Counted from the first letter of the stretch, positions 1 through 13,935 are shown. The stretch: 64,000 nt of DNA from Lingula anatina (GCF_001039355.2 NW_019775735.1:484065-548064); one strand, 5' to 3'. Notes: a model not told the origin generated them from the letters alone. Numbers and translations: made by a program.

Positions 1-198
<198 letters not shown>

Positions 199-824
199 TC
201 AATATTTGATATAATGAAAATTGTGATAAATGATGTGCACAAAACGAAATTTTGCAAATGTAAGCTTCGCATGCCAAATCAAAATTAATGCATAATCAGT
301 GGTTGCTGATGTTTTTTCTTTGTTTAAGGATTTATGATTCAGTAATTTTATCAGAAAAAAAAACACTACAGTATCTGTAATCACAGTGATTTAAAAACAT
401 CTAAAAATTTCCTCTTTGCGTCTATAAAAAAGCTATCTTCTCGCTCATTATTTTTCAAATGTAAATGTATTATACCTACATGTACGTCTGAATGTTTCTT
501 TAGAATAGTAACTAAGATTATAGAGGCATACAAGTGTTTTTTTAGATTTAGATGCTTGCCAACCAGAAACACTTTCTTTATCATGCTAGTATTTATGTAT
601 TGGTTCAAGTTCCTAGTTTCATTACGTAATAATTTATTCTCATTTGTCTTTTTAATATTGTTTGTCTGCATCTAAAATAAATGCATAATTTGATAAAAAA
701 TTTTTAATGAGTATGCATCAAAAACGTATAGATTTTTAAATATGCATATAATAATTCTATACGACAATGTTTATTCATAGTATATGGAATTAGCAAATAA
801 GAATTTTGAAATATTAATATTTTC

Positions 825-1085
825 CTAATCCTTTGCCTTTTTCAGTATGGTGAAAACAGCTAAGTTAACAATTGCTTTCTTGGTTTTTGCTTTATGAAAA
901 AGATCTGTAAAACAGTTTCTCTGAATTGGATGAAATTTCCAGGGCAGACAGTCATGAGGAGGAAAAGAAATTGTCTCAATTTCAACCGAATCCGCGTCTC
1001 CTAATACTTTAAGAATGTTATTGCCTTTTTCATCGGCGGCGGCCTGCGTTCTTGCAGTGCTCTCAAGTTTCTTCTTTGTACTCAT
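825..1085 (-). CDS. unrecognised 86-residue ORF inside the Antp intron
   Basis: An open frame starts with MSTKKKLESTARTQAAADEK and continues with a mixed, charged composition (KGNNILKVLGDADSVEIETI), unlike the repeat-driven frames common in this intron. The DNA upstream of the start (about 1100-1310) is also GC-richer and complex. It lies on the same strand as the Hox gene, about 0.7 kb upstream of the homeobox exon. I recognise no domain. It could be a small intronic gene, a retrocopy fragment, an unusual alternative exon or chance. There is no clear promoter, and nothing ties it to Antp splicing. Confidence 0.2.
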   Translation of the reverse strand: MSTKKKLESTARTQAAADEKGNNILKVLGDADSVEIETISFPPHDCLPWKFHPIQRNCFTDLFHKAKTKKAIVNLAVFTILKKAKD

Positions 1086-1329
1086 AGCTCACAGAGATGT
1101 ATTCATTTTCCACGCGTTAAAATGCAGACCAGAATTCTGAGGCAGGGAGTTGGAGCCTACGATCCACTGATCACAGTATACACTCTATCTTTCCATCTGG
1201 ACGCGCACGGGTAGACAGCGTTCTCGTCCCACACCTGGGTCGCCACACTGAGCTTCCAGCGTCTCGCTTATCAGATTTGGGATGGCAGTCGAGCATCTGC
1301 TACTATTGGGGCTTCATCTTGGGGGTGGG

Positions 1330-1361
1330 GGTTATTTATTTATTTATTTATTGTTTGTTTG
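1330..1361. repeat. (TTTA)n/(GTTT)n microsatellite
   Basis: Short tetranucleotide run of TTTA units followed by GTTT units, directly after a G-rich patch. Confidence 0.8.
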
Positions 1362-3690
1362 TCCCCCCCTATTAAAATACATGTTAAAATATACACGAAT
1401 CTAGAGTATTTTTTTTAATTTTGATTTCCCTATCGGAAAACAACGAACGATTTCAAAAATGCAGCATAAGGAGTTGTCTATTTGTTTTTATAAACATTAT
1501 TTTTCTAAAATATTGTTATAAAAATGTATATTATTAACCACGATTTATTTTATTCGTTTTTATTCGTTATTATTCTTAAAGAGGGTTTCAACTGGCAGCC
1601 TATTTCACTACTAATGTGTGTAGAATGCCCAGTGTTCACATGCAGTTACCTCGAAATTGACCTCCCAGATGGAATAAACTATGCAATAAATCTCCCAGAT
1701 CTTGTATTTTTCCCGCCATTTTTACTCCACCTATAAAACATCCGCATCATAGCTTCGTACTTTCTTACGGCCTCTTTCCCAAATACTACTCTGTGCAGTC
1801 AATATTGTCTAATTGAATATTATGATATTTTTCTCCCTGAACTCAGTTCAGTGATACCAAAAGAAAATGATTTTTCCATATTCCTGATGTTCCTTTGTTC
1901 ATTCGAATTGCTGAATTAAGGTCTTGGAAAATACAGACGAAACTGTCCGCTCTCAAAAATGTAACGGTAGCACGGGCGGCTTATGTTTTTGCGTATCAAC
2001 TATGTAGGGTGTTGTTGAAGATCATTACACCTTTGTTGTCTGTGTTCTTTCAATTTTCTTAAAAAGAAATATTTCTCTGAAAGCACTGACAAGCACAATT
2101 CGCATTAACAAAAAAGGTTTTATGGATTACAGTTTTTTCTCTAAAATTAACTAAAATCCCAGTCACACCCGAGGTACGTTTTCCATTATGATCATTGAAA
2201 CAACAAGTTCAAAGTTCGTATGTTTCAATGAGCTACAAATGTTGTAATTCAATTTTACCATAATGGATTATGACAGACACGTAACGAAATCTGGATGTTA
2301 AATGTATTTTCAAGATATATCAAACTGGACGCGTTTCTTGATCTTTATTATTTTATGTTTAACAGTAAAAGCATGAAACAGTTAACAGGTAAATTTAAAG
2401 GGTAAAATAAAACACATTTCCCTGTATATTAAACAGATTAAAAAAGATGTGAATTGTGATGGAATGGGCAGCGATTTTGACGAATTAAACTTTAATTTTA
2501 TGTTACTTGTTCGAAAAATGTCATTACACCTTACAAGATATGTGGTTTCGCTGTTTCATTTCTCACATACGCGCCGTTGTACTTTTGTACGAGCGCTTTA
2601 GAGAAAAAAAACAGTGACGAATCCCATTGAAGTTATATTTGTATAAACAGACTGCACACCTCAATGATCTTGCAAAATGGCTCCGTATTTGGAAACCAAA
2701 CGGGCGCAGACACTTCCAAATCACCCACGTCCTTAGTTCAAGTACTCGGTGGAAGCCTGAGAACGACCTCTCTTAGTGCAAACGGCTTAAACATCCCCCT
2801 CTTAGCGCTGGGACCACAAGTACGGATACCACTAAATGCCATTGTTTTACTGACGTGCCCTTGACTTAGGCCAATTGTTTTAAACATTGAGTAGGATGCA
2901 TAATAGCATAGAGGAAATACATGTTAAAATGTTGAGAGCAAATTACAAAATTCTTTCATGCATTAATGGAGCATAACATGGGTTAATTTTCTATCGAATG
3001 TATTTTTTTTTTGTTTGTTTGTTTGTTTTTCTTCTTATATTTTTCGTGGTTGCAAAAATGTAATTAATTTTTCTGTTTACTTCTGTTTCCGTTTTTACTG
3101 CTATTCATGACTGCTGTTTCTAAAAGTAAAATTGCATAATATTATAATGCGTAACTTTGAGATTTTCACTTTTTCAGTTGTCTTTTTTCTCTTTTCTTCT
3201 TCTTATTTTTTCTCATTCATCAGTTATCTATTCTTTTATCTCTTCGTGTTGTATAATCCACCCTTGCATCCCATTTCTTATCAATGTGAAATGTAAGAAA
3301 GACACCCTTTCAAACAACACCCGTCTATATTTCAAGTGAACAGGATGCTGAGTAAAACACATTCTCGCCCACAAGATCGGTAAATAAAAATATCATTCTT
3401 GACACTACTTTAGATACCATGCCAAGATAGGAGTATCATGCTGCTGGCAAAAAAAATTCTGAAACCCTTGGTGCAGGAAGCTCTCTTCGCGTTAGCGTGG
3501 ACGTGGGCATAGAAGTGTGATGTATTGTTTTACATTTCACTTGTTCATATTGTCAAGCGGAAATCATTCCAATAATTCTGACCTCCCCGGAAAGCGGGTG
3601 GTATGGCAGATCATGTTGCCGAAGATAGTATCTGTAACAGTTTATATGTGGTCTGACGCTTTTTTTTTCTCTTTTCCCGTTTCCCGCCAT

Positions 3691-3693
3691 CTC

Positions 3694-3744
<51 letters not shown>

Positions 3745-3765
3745 ACCTTTATGAGCAGCTGTTTC

Positions 3766-3796
<31 letters not shown>
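3691..3796. repeat. (CT)n tract followed by (AT)n tract
   Basis: An almost pure CT dinucleotide run fills 3691-3740 and an AT run fills 3769-3796. The CT tract reads as GAGAG on the Hox-coding strand, the type of site bound by GAGA-like factors in insects; that role is only a guess here. Confidence 0.9.
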
Positions 3797-3799
<3 letters not shown>

Positions 3800-4899
3800 A
3801 AAAAATACATATATTATATATGTCATTTATATATTCTTAATGTCATATTTTCTTTCAGTGCTGGCATGCTCTTTTTTATTCTTCTACAAACGCATCCCAC
3901 GTCTCCTGGCTAACATGTGACAGTCTTTTTGCCGACATGAAAAAAAAACTGCTCAGGAAAAAATAAATCTAGTATTACTTTACCTTCATTTATCAACCCA
4001 GACGGGGGCTTGAGCTTTCAGGGCAAAATTCCTCTTTTAAGCACCTATTAACGGGTATTGAAATACCACTTAGGAGTCCAAAACATATCATCCTTTGCTA
4101 ATAAAGTAACGTGATAGTTGGAGATGATTTATTTACGAAATATTTCATTCGTGTCACCGTGTAACACCTATTCTTTTCTGGGATGTTTTCAAAATAACTT
4201 TGTATTTCTTTGTATTTCTAATTTTTTGACAGCAGTAACGGCTTAAAAACATAGAATTCGGTTTATTAGTTTGTCCGCTGTCAGTTTTTTTGTTTAATAT
4301 TTTTCTGTTCTATAAATTGAGAAGTTACGCCATCCTCCTTACGTCGCTGCAAAATATAGTTAGCGTCCGTGGGTTCAATCTGACTTACAACCTTTCACCA
4401 TCGTTCTCTGGCCCCTCACGTTATTCTATTTTTGATTCCATTGCAACCCCCTTTCCCTATATCTTGTGTACATTATGTACATTGCCATAACTATGGATTG
4501 TTATTTTTATTACTTGATGATGATTTTAATACCCTTACCCTTCCAAGCATCACATTTAAATGCCTTCATACACTCCAGACGTACAATGCATTTTAATTCG
4601 TCATAAATATATTAACAATCTATAAAGAGTTTTTGAAACAGCACACATTTGACAGTCATCAGTTTTTTTATAAATTCTAGGAATCCCAGTATGGGCCCTA
4701 GATTAAATAAAGCTCGTCTATTCTTTAAGGATAAGCGATTAAAATATCAAAATTAAGGTATTAAATTGCGTCACCGCCCTAGTTATATCTTTAATATCAT
4801 ATTATTATTTAAAGTTTTAAGTCACTATATATTCATAATAGTTTACACTTGTCAAGTGCATGAGCATAATCTACGTAAAAGATTTAACCTAGAAAATGC

Positions 4900-5285
4900 A
4901 TTAGCAACGTGAGGCATTGAACCTCCTACCAAATGAAAACATTTGTCCAACGCTCATAAAAAATCAACTGCCCACTCGCCCCTGGAATCAGTTACCTCTA
5001 CTAACACTGCAGTAATCTTAAGTGTCAGGTGGTTCACCGATCGCGCTCCCTCATTAAGCGCAATCATTAAACTCACAGGCGGGGTGTGATGCGGCTCAAA
5101 TTACGCCGCTCCTCCCTAGTGTCCGCCTTCTCGCCATTAATATTCCGCCGTGAACGCGATAGCTAGGCTTTTACTTAACCATACGGCGAGCCGCGTTCGG
5201 GAATAAGGAGACTGGTTTGAGCATGTTTCTGAGAAGTGGTCGGTTCCCCAGCTTTAGGTCCTGTAGCGCTGGACAGGGGCTTTGA
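4900..5285. promoter_or_regulatory. candidate cis-regulatory island in Antp intron
   Basis: About 390 bp of GC- and CpG-richer, repeat-free sequence stands out sharply from the AT-rich intron. It contains several homeodomain-type cores: CATTAAGC and CAATCATTAAACTC near 5050-5075, GCCATTAATATTCC near 5132-5146, and a CATAAAAAATCA stretch near 4955-4967. No reading frame of note crosses it. This composition is typical of conserved intronic Hox enhancers. The call rests on composition and motif density only. Confidence 0.35.
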
Positions 5286-6515
5286 ATATGAGTTAACAAA
5301 GCGACTTTGAAATGAATATTTTGAAAATGATTAACGAGCGATATTGACAAGTTGATGTAGATTTCTTCAGTTTAAAGATGAATCATCAATCAAATTCTTC
5401 TCTAATAAGGTGTTGATTAATGATTTGTATTGAAGAGGGTTTTTTAGTAGAGGTCCTTAAGAGAAAAAAATGAGGGAAACAAAACAATGCAGTCATTTTA
5501 AAGTCAAGAAGTTGAACTATTCAGTGTGAGTATATTATCAGAGAGAATACACAAAACCATCATTAATATGTTCTAAAGGCGCTTCATGCTACTGGTTTTT
5601 GAAATCGCACCCGTTGTGAAGCAAGCAAATCACTATGTACGTGTACTTCTAACATAAACACATACACACTTGAAAAAAAAATACACGACGGTCTTTGGGT
5701 AATATTTTCAGGGATATTCCGTCTTCGCCAAATTACGAAAATGACCCGGCCGAGTTGAGCATACATTTTGCAAGATACAGCAATTTTAACATTCGTCTGT
5801 GCTCAGAGTTTATGTCTTTCCTTTTTTTACGCTATTCATTTAGCCTTAATTGATTTTTTCAAATTTCGTAAATTTGAAAAGGTTGACTTTTCGCACTACG
5901 CACATCTTTCTATCCTTCTTCTATATGAAAGCCTTAAATGGGTCCGAGGCACATCTTAACTAAAATATTATCCACTTTTTCACACAAACCACACTGAAGA
6001 TACCCATCTTTCGTGCTGGGACATACAGATGTCACCCGGTGTCTCACGTCTACGAAGCGTAAAGATAAAACCCAAAATTATAAGTTGAAATTGGGGCTGC
6101 GTATTATGTTCATGTTTGTCTGTCCCCTTAGAGCGTTTTGCTGGAGCGCCATGCACGCTATCTAATGACCCCTAATACCGTGTTATTTTCTTCACCGGAG
6201 CAAGACAATTTGTCTGTAAAGTTACATAGCATAGATGTGCAATGTGTGGGGGTTAGGTGTGCTGAGCGTTTATCTGATTTTGTCGGTTTTATCTTGTTTT
6301 ATTTTATCATTTTATAGCATTTATATTTGAGAGGTAACAAAGGAACGTAAGATGAAAAGATGAGGATGAAAGAAAAGTAAATTGTATGAAAAAATAATTA
6401 ATTCCATCGACACAAAAATATCGGAAGAACGGTACAGATATATTTCCATAAAACAAAATTAAATTGTTATAAGGAGAAAACGTTTGGCTAGCATAGTGAC
6501 GCTTAGATTAAACAA

Positions 6516-6555
6516 TCTTGTCAACTGGCGGATAACATAGCGCTAGTTGACAAGA
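6516..6555. repeat. 15-bp-stem hairpin (inverted repeat)
   Basis: TCTTGTCAACTGGCG (6516-6530) pairs with CGCTAGTTGACAAGA (6541-6555) with a single G-T wobble around a 10-nt loop. The pairing stops at the ends of the arms, so it is too short for an ordinary microRNA precursor. It may be the remnant of a short inverted-repeat element or a dyad protein-binding site. Confidence 0.7.
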
Positions 6556-7739
6556 CAGGCCTCACCGGAGTCTAAAGCTCAAAATTTCTTGCATGTCATC
6601 TGCCATAAAATCATAAATGTATCTTTAACGTATTAAAAATAATCGTAGCCTTCCGAAACTTTACTCTGAGAAATAAAGTCTTATGGGAATAAGCATCAAA
6701 TAATACAAATAAATTACTTCTGAGCAGAGGAAAATATTCGTCAGAGCTCTGAAATTCAGATTGATAGAAGGCGTTGGATAGGGCTACGCCTTATATTACT
6801 TATATTTATTAACCGTGCGTGACGTAAGTTGGTCTAACCTTTTAAACACTCTTTCAGTTTACTTTGCCCCAATATAAATTGGTATAAGTTCAATAAGATT
6901 TTTTTAATTGTGCTTTTTTTTTCTATCATACAATAATCATTAGATATGCCTAGATATGCTGTTTGTTTGTGACAAATAGTTGCTTTTTTCACGCGGACTG
7001 CTGCCTATTTATTCTTAAATAAAGTCGACTAAAATTCAGGTCTAAAAAATAAGCCCGACTTTCAGTTCTTTTTCAGAACTGCTCATCACAGACCGACAAA
7101 GACCAGACTGAGCACCAACACCGATCTTGAAAGCATATTTATAAGTAGCCGTGACCAATAGCTCAGATTAAGCTGTGTAAGATCCACGCCGTCAGGTGGC
7201 AAGGGAAAGAACACTGCACAGAAATTCCATCTTTGCATCCAATTTCATGACTACTTGTATTACAAGATCTGGACCATGTACAAATCTGCTCCAATAAATA
7301 CAGCCCGGCAGCTCAAACGTACTAAGGCCTGGGCATATAGCAACCTCGCAAATAGAATCTGACAGTTCTGTGAGTTGCGTCGGCCTAAAGAGATAATTTT
7401 CCCCCTGCTGCTACTGTCGTTTAGTTGTTGTCGTTGCGTTGTGGTTCCTGTAACTTAAGAACTAAAATTGATATTTCTACTTGATTTCCATGTCCGTTTG
7501 ATTATTGGCAGTTTGAAGATCCACGTATATATGCTCTTGTGGGAATGAGTGCCGAGCCACCGTTGGCAGTGGGCAATGGTAGTTTTCAAAATATCCCGTC
7601 CTTCTTTACAGCTTCAAAACCGTTTCATTATTAAATACCCTTATGTCTTTTTCTTCTTGTCTTTGGCATTTGTATTTCTGTGTTTTCTTTATCTGTTTTT
7701 TCATCTCACAGCGCGTTCTAAAACTTCGCTTCTCTTACT

Positions 7740-8210
7740 GCTAGCTAGCAGCTCTGCCCTATCATGTCCGGCATATATATCGATAGCATTCGATTAAAAT
7801 TGAAACGTCTGTTATGCATTTTCCAGATTGCTCGTGCCCGCGGGAGAAAGAGCCATGGATCTCTACGATGTTTCGCCGATTTGCAAGATTAATGAGCAGA
7901 CGGAATCGAATTGAAATGGTTACTGTTTTAATTTGCGGACTTGACATGCGCGTCCAGGGGAAGTGGCAGCCTCATAAGCAGACGCAGTGGAGGGGAACGT
8001 ATTAGCAATCGGATGATTTGAGAGTACAAACGTTCTTGCGACTTCAACATGTGTTGACAAGGCGGAATGCGTTCCTAGGTCTACTTGAAGAGATTCAAGC
8101 GTTTAGACTCTTGTGGCCTTGTTTTGGTTCTTACAAGTTGAGCTCAAAAAAAGAGTGCTGGATTGCTTGTTGGTTTTCCGCAGACAATGACGCGACCGCA
8201 TGTTAACTTC
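7740..8210. promoter_or_regulatory. candidate regulatory or conserved island in Antp intron
   Basis: Roughly 470 bp of complex, GC-richer DNA in AT-rich surroundings, holding an ATCGATAGCATTCGATTAAA patch near 7778-7797 (homeodomain-type ATTA core) and a CCCGCGGGA patch near 7848. Several short open frames cross it on both strands, but none looks like a protein family, so I read it as non-coding. Confidence 0.25.
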
Positions 8211-10873
8211 TCTAAGAGTTGGGTAATGTGTATTTTGAAAAGAGCAATCTTTAAACCGACATCAGTATTTATTCAAATTAACGTAATTATAAACAATATG
8301 TCCAGGTAATTATTCAAAAATAATCATTCAAATTGATCTATGTTCCATTTTCGTCTATCTATTTATGCTTCATCATATCCAACATATATCTTTATATCTC
8401 CCTTTAATTAGCCCATCAAGTTGTTTTTTCCTGCTACTATTCGTTCTTTTTCCTAAAAATCAAAAATATTTCTGTCAGAGTATGTTTTCATGTGTGTCTT
8501 CCTAATACATCTGCTCTATTTATTATAAAAGCATTGCTGTGTATATATATATAATGTAACATAATTATTTCTTCATTGTGGTGTAAGAAGGCCGTACGGT
8601 GAAGTCAATGCTAAAGCTTAAATATCTGCGTGCGAGACCACATCTAAAAGATCTCCCCGGCAGCCCATTTAAAAGGCAATAAATTTCAACAACAAGTAAC
8701 ACTATTTCATCACCTAACGAGGGGTGATTTATTCTTCGTTACGATTCCTTAAAGAGTTGATTTATTTACTATGGACTGAGAGTTATGTCTTTGTAGTAAA
8801 ATGCTGTCAATGCCTTGGAACACACATATACACAGAGAGATATATGCCCTTGCAGCTCTGGAATGACTAGACGTTATATATCACCTATGGAAAATTATCG
8901 TTAAAGTTTAATCCTACAAACACTGTATAATTAATTTGAAAGTTAATCAAGCTTTCGAGCTACTGACTTGATCTTGGTTGCTAGAACTACATTTGAAATG
9001 AACTGTGTTTCATTTGAAATAGAATAGTTAATACAATATCAACAAAAATACTTTATTTATTATTTTTTTTATATTGAAAAGTTTGTAGTTCCGATTTCAT
9101 TGTATGACACATCTAACAGTTTTAAGCGTTATGTAAAATAAACAGAAGGCAAAGCTATCAACTTCGGGCATCTATTTAAATATGAAACTTTGAAACATTG
9201 AATCATCACAAACGCCTGCCTGGTAATTTCTGTGATTCTTCCCAAACTACAGAGAACAAGCGTTTGTCGTATTCTGCAACACATGAATACGCAATTATGA
9301 AACGGAAAAAAAACCATCGTGAGCTCACCATTGCTACTTTAATTGGATTTTTTGTTCGGCATTTCTGAGGGAAAACGTTTTGTAGGCATGCAGGCTTTGA
9401 ACTCCAAAGTATCATTATTGATAAAATTTAACAACCTTTACTCTCGGCGAGGAAAAAAACCGTTAATTCGTCTCGCGTTACAGCGTAGAGAAAGGAGACG
9501 AGGTAATGAGCAGGGACAAACCGTATCAATAGCAAAGTTCACTGTATACAAATGACTCATCTCTGGAGGCGCGAAACCGAGGCATTTTCTAAGACTTTTT
9601 GATTAAAAGTAAAGAATTAGCGATCCCTTTGATGTACCGCCTAACCTTTCACCTTCCCTCCGACGAAGATTAATAACTCTATTCGGAACCCTCTGTGTAA
9701 GGTTAAGAGGGGTCCGAATACACGTTTCCAAAATATTTCTGTAATATTAATTTTAATTTTTTTATAAAACAAAAATTCAAAGGGAAGAAATTCAAATGCT
9801 TGCTCGATACTGTATTGCGCCATGTCTCAAGTTGGACTTTATTTCTATATATTTTCAATACTGTTTACAGAAAGAAACGCAGCTTATAAACATGGGAAAT
9901 TGCCTTCAAATCTCATAAGTGTGGGGTCTTTAATCCCCCTCCCCCCCAGAGAATTTCAATTTACGTACTCGTTTGCGTTTAGAGGTGGTCTCAATACTTG
10001 AAGCCTATGAAATACGGTTATGTGGTAAAATCAGAAAATAAATACGCTTGTAAATAAAACTTAAACTGCCATAAATTGATAAATTTCTATTATTTATAAC
10101 AGTATTTACAGTATTAAAGTATATTTCAGATATAACTTAGAGCATTTCTAAATGCAAATTATATATCATAATGTCTCCCCAGTGCTTTTAGTTCTTCTGT
10201 GAACCGTGTTGTGGAAGAAATATTTTTCGAGGGAGCTTGCAACTGAAGATTCACTTAGTGTACAGTGCATGTAAGTAACGTTTAAATATGGAGGGAACCG
10301 CTATTGTATAGGCCTACCCATTGACGCCGGCGTGCTCAATATTCTATAAACTAAACACTGAAGACAGTAAAGGCCCCCAAAGTACATTGAACACTTCACT
10401 CCTTCAGAAACCCGGTAGATTTAGTTGAACACAATGGCTAACACAGTTCTTTATATTGCATTACGCCTTTAAATTTTTACATTCAGGGATTTTACGACCA
10501 GTGCATGGTCTGTGATTTCAGGGTGGTGTGTGTATTTTCCCGCTGACTTTTCACCTGACAGTCAACACAGTGCCCCTGCCTACTTAATGAGTTTAGATCC
10601 CTTTTATGTGGAGCCCTGTCTTTGACATTGATATATACGGTTGTCGCTTGCCTCAAAACTCAAACAATTCCAATTCGTCTCGGTTTCGGGCACAACTCAA
10701 CACATCGGAGTGGTTTGAGCTTTGATTTGGGTATTTGTGTGGAAGTTAACAGACCTATCTTTGTGTAATTTTTTTTAACTAGTTCACTCTATTATTTGAA
10801 AACGGGTTACTACTTTTTTGGGTATATTAATGGACGAACAGGTATATCAAGATCTTGCGAACAGATCGTAGCA

Positions 10874-10877
<4 letters not shown>

Positions 10878-10915
<38 letters not shown>
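10878..10915. repeat. (CT)n microsatellite
   Basis: Pure CT dinucleotide run of about 38 bases. Confidence 0.95.
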
Positions 10916-10920
<5 letters not shown>

Positions 10921-13776
10921 GTTCACCAATGCTGCCATGCGTTACATTTACAAAACCAAGGTGCTAATCGCCCAAAGAGGAAAAAAATAGCAATTTTAAT
11001 GTCTTTTGGTTCAATATGTTGCACATTTGTCAATGAATATTGCATGGCGACCCGGTTCCCAGTACACGTTTCGAATTTGCCTTTTACGAAATTAGTCCTA
11101 ACAGTGCTTATTACAGGTAACCGCCCATCGCACTATCCTCAGACGCTTTGACTCGCGTTCCTGCCAGAGTGCAGGGAAAACAAAGAACTTTAACCGGGGT
11201 TACTAAAAAACAGGGATTACTCGTTTGGGCCTTAAGTCTGTATAAGTCCCAGTATTAGTCCTGTGACGATATTTGGAATAACTTTAGATTAGATTATAAT
11301 ACTAACCATGCACTTAGCGTGGCTTATGTATGACTCGCATGTACCAATAAAAAACAGATTTATATTCAACACAAAACAATCTTGTATAGAAATGGATAAA
11401 AATAAAATTGGATTCAGTGCTCAAACACAAAAAATATCTATCACGCAGAAAGGAAGATGAAGATTAAAATGCATGCGGGAGTGTCGAAATCAATGCTGAG
11501 GTTAGTTTTGTTCTTTGTCCAAATTTCGCAAAAAATTTTCCTTGTAAATGATATTGATTATCATCATTATTTCATTCTGGTTTTGTGCCAGCATTTTCTA
11601 TCACAAAATCTAATTTTTACTCAAATTAAGTACATGGTATCCACATTCATTTCCACTTCTAACCAATTAAGCTCAATTACTCAGGAATACGTCTCATTAT
11701 TTTCATTCTTATAAAAAGGGAGGGGGGTGGGCAAAATAAAAGACACAAAATCCATTCCAAAAACACGATCCATTCTTTCCACTGCTGGGCTCTCATTGCA
11801 ACTCTGGTATCGTTTTCGTTCTGGGCCCATACGCTGTTCTCTGCACGCTCTGACGCTCCAGCCTACCCGTACATATCAGATCTTATCGCTTTCACCCTAG
11901 CAGCAGCCATGCCGTACAGGTCTTGTGACTCTACCTGTCCCTAAGGGAGAACAGCCACGGTACAATAAAATAATTTAACTTGATAATAGGTTTTGTCAAC
12001 GTTTTGCCTGGAGCGACTTATCCTCTTGTCACCGCCATATGTGCGCATTTTGTGACGAGTTTTTTGTCGCTTTTCTGACACGTTAACGACAAGCAAAATA
12101 TCATTAGAAAGTGAAGTTAATTAGATATCACCAATTTGTTCAATTCATGCGCAGGTGATTTTTTTCGTCTTTTTTTTTCTTGTGTTCGTTTGTGCCTGGA
12201 GTCAACTTCTATACTGCTGGGGCCCGTTAATTGGATAGTTACTCGAGAGAATAAAAACTTTTTCAATTAGACTACCGGCCAACGAAGGCTGTACCAGCCT
12301 TGAGCAAGTTGGGAGTAAATAACAGCGGTTTAATACTTTTAGGTTAATTGGGCCACGTAGACGCAGATAAAAGTGATTGCAATTTGCATCAAATGGTTTG
12401 TTATTAAAGTAAGAGTTGTTGCCTTTTCTCAACAACGGTGATTAAAATTTAAAAAAAATCAACTACATGAGATGACAACGTGAGTTATGAAAACGCGATA
12501 TCTTTTAAAAAGTAAATTTATGAGAAACAATAGAATAATAAAAATTTTATTCCAGTGCAACTCATTCAGAAAGATGCCCTTCAAAAATAAAAGCTTGTTA
12601 AACTTTCAGTTCATTCATCTCCCCTTGGATGAAATCCAATTCAATGCTGTGCGGTTTTTTTTTAAACGAATGTTAATTTATAAAATATGGCAGTTTTGAC
12701 TTCTTCACCCTACATCCTGGCAACCAGAGCGCGCGTCTCCTGGGAAACATAGACAGCGCAGACGACAATTTCTCTTGCGATCGATGTGAGTGAAAAGTCG
12801 TCTGACAAACATTTTGTTTTGAAAAGGACAAATAAAGGGTTATGTTTTGTATGAAACAGCATTTTTGTATCTGTCTAACAATAATTTCCTCATGAATTAT
12901 TCTTTATGGGAAACTTGGTCTTTCTTATTTTGCAGCTGAATGTCGTCAGGTATACACATAGCATAATACCAAGGATCACATACATGCATTGTAAATAAAG
13001 TGTTGGGTAGACTGGAGATAACATTTAAGTATTTCAACAAGGAAAATATCACAAAAAGATTTACAAGGATTGTCAACAATATTCTAATGTTTCCAGACGA
13101 TCATTTCATCAAGTTCCAAACACAATGCTGTTATCGTACGCGTTACTATACTAAATAAACTAATTTTTATCTTTATTTGGCTGGGTAATTGACTGCGTCC
13201 CTTGCTTTCCCTCTCAACTCTGGTAAAAAACAATTGTTGAGAAGGGAGTAGGAATTCGCTGTAATGCTGAACTTTGTGAAGGATATAAGAAAAAAACTTG
13301 AATGCCTTTTCTGCAAATAACATTTTTTTCTTACTTTGCTATATTACGCACAGTCCCTAATTGGATTGTATTGCATATTCAGTATGGATGTAAATTTTGC
13401 AACAGTTCACTCAAAACAAATAACTTACAAAGACGTGTATTTCCGTATAAATAGATGATCCAGAAATATAAATCAAGAAAAAAATCAATTAAGCTTACAG
13501 TTTCTCTCCAGTTTACATAACTCTCAGCAGTCCACCTAAAAGAACCAGCTCCTATACCTTATGGAAAAACGCTGTATCATGAAAAAAGTATTAACCATTC
13601 TTTAAGTAAAATTTATGTCCTTCGCTCGTGTTAGCATGTCATTTGCAGGATGTCCATTGATACACACCTAACACGAATTATAAATAAAATATGATTTATC
13701 TATTTATCAGATTGCTCTTGTTGTTATATATATTTATTGCTCACTAATATCTAAGGTCAGTTGAAGGTACTTCAAT

Positions 13777-13935
13777 CAGGGGCGGATTCATAGTTATTTT
13801 CTGACAGTCTTCCAATTTATCTTTGTTGATCCATCCTCCATTTTTGACCGTCTTCCGACAGAAAACAATAGATACCCGTCAATGTAAACTGACCGTCTTC
13901 CGGAAGACCCAGAAGACGCCCTAAATCCGCCCCTG
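13777..13935. mobile_element. hAT-like MITE, 159 bp
   Basis: The element begins CAGGGGCGGATT and ends AATCCGCCCCTG, a perfect 12-bp terminal inverted repeat of the CAGGGGCGG type found on many hAT-family non-autonomous elements. Inside, a GACCGTCTTCCG-like unit occurs twice, with a weaker third copy (GACAGTCTTCC). The flanks ACTTCAAT and CTTCATAA look like a decayed 8-bp target duplication, but they do not match exactly. There is no coding capacity; it would have needed a transposase supplied elsewhere. Confidence 0.7.

Noticed and set aside
4340-4400. GGTTCAATC-like tRNA B-box, possible SINE
   Set aside because: No A-box at the required spacing and no tail or target duplication.
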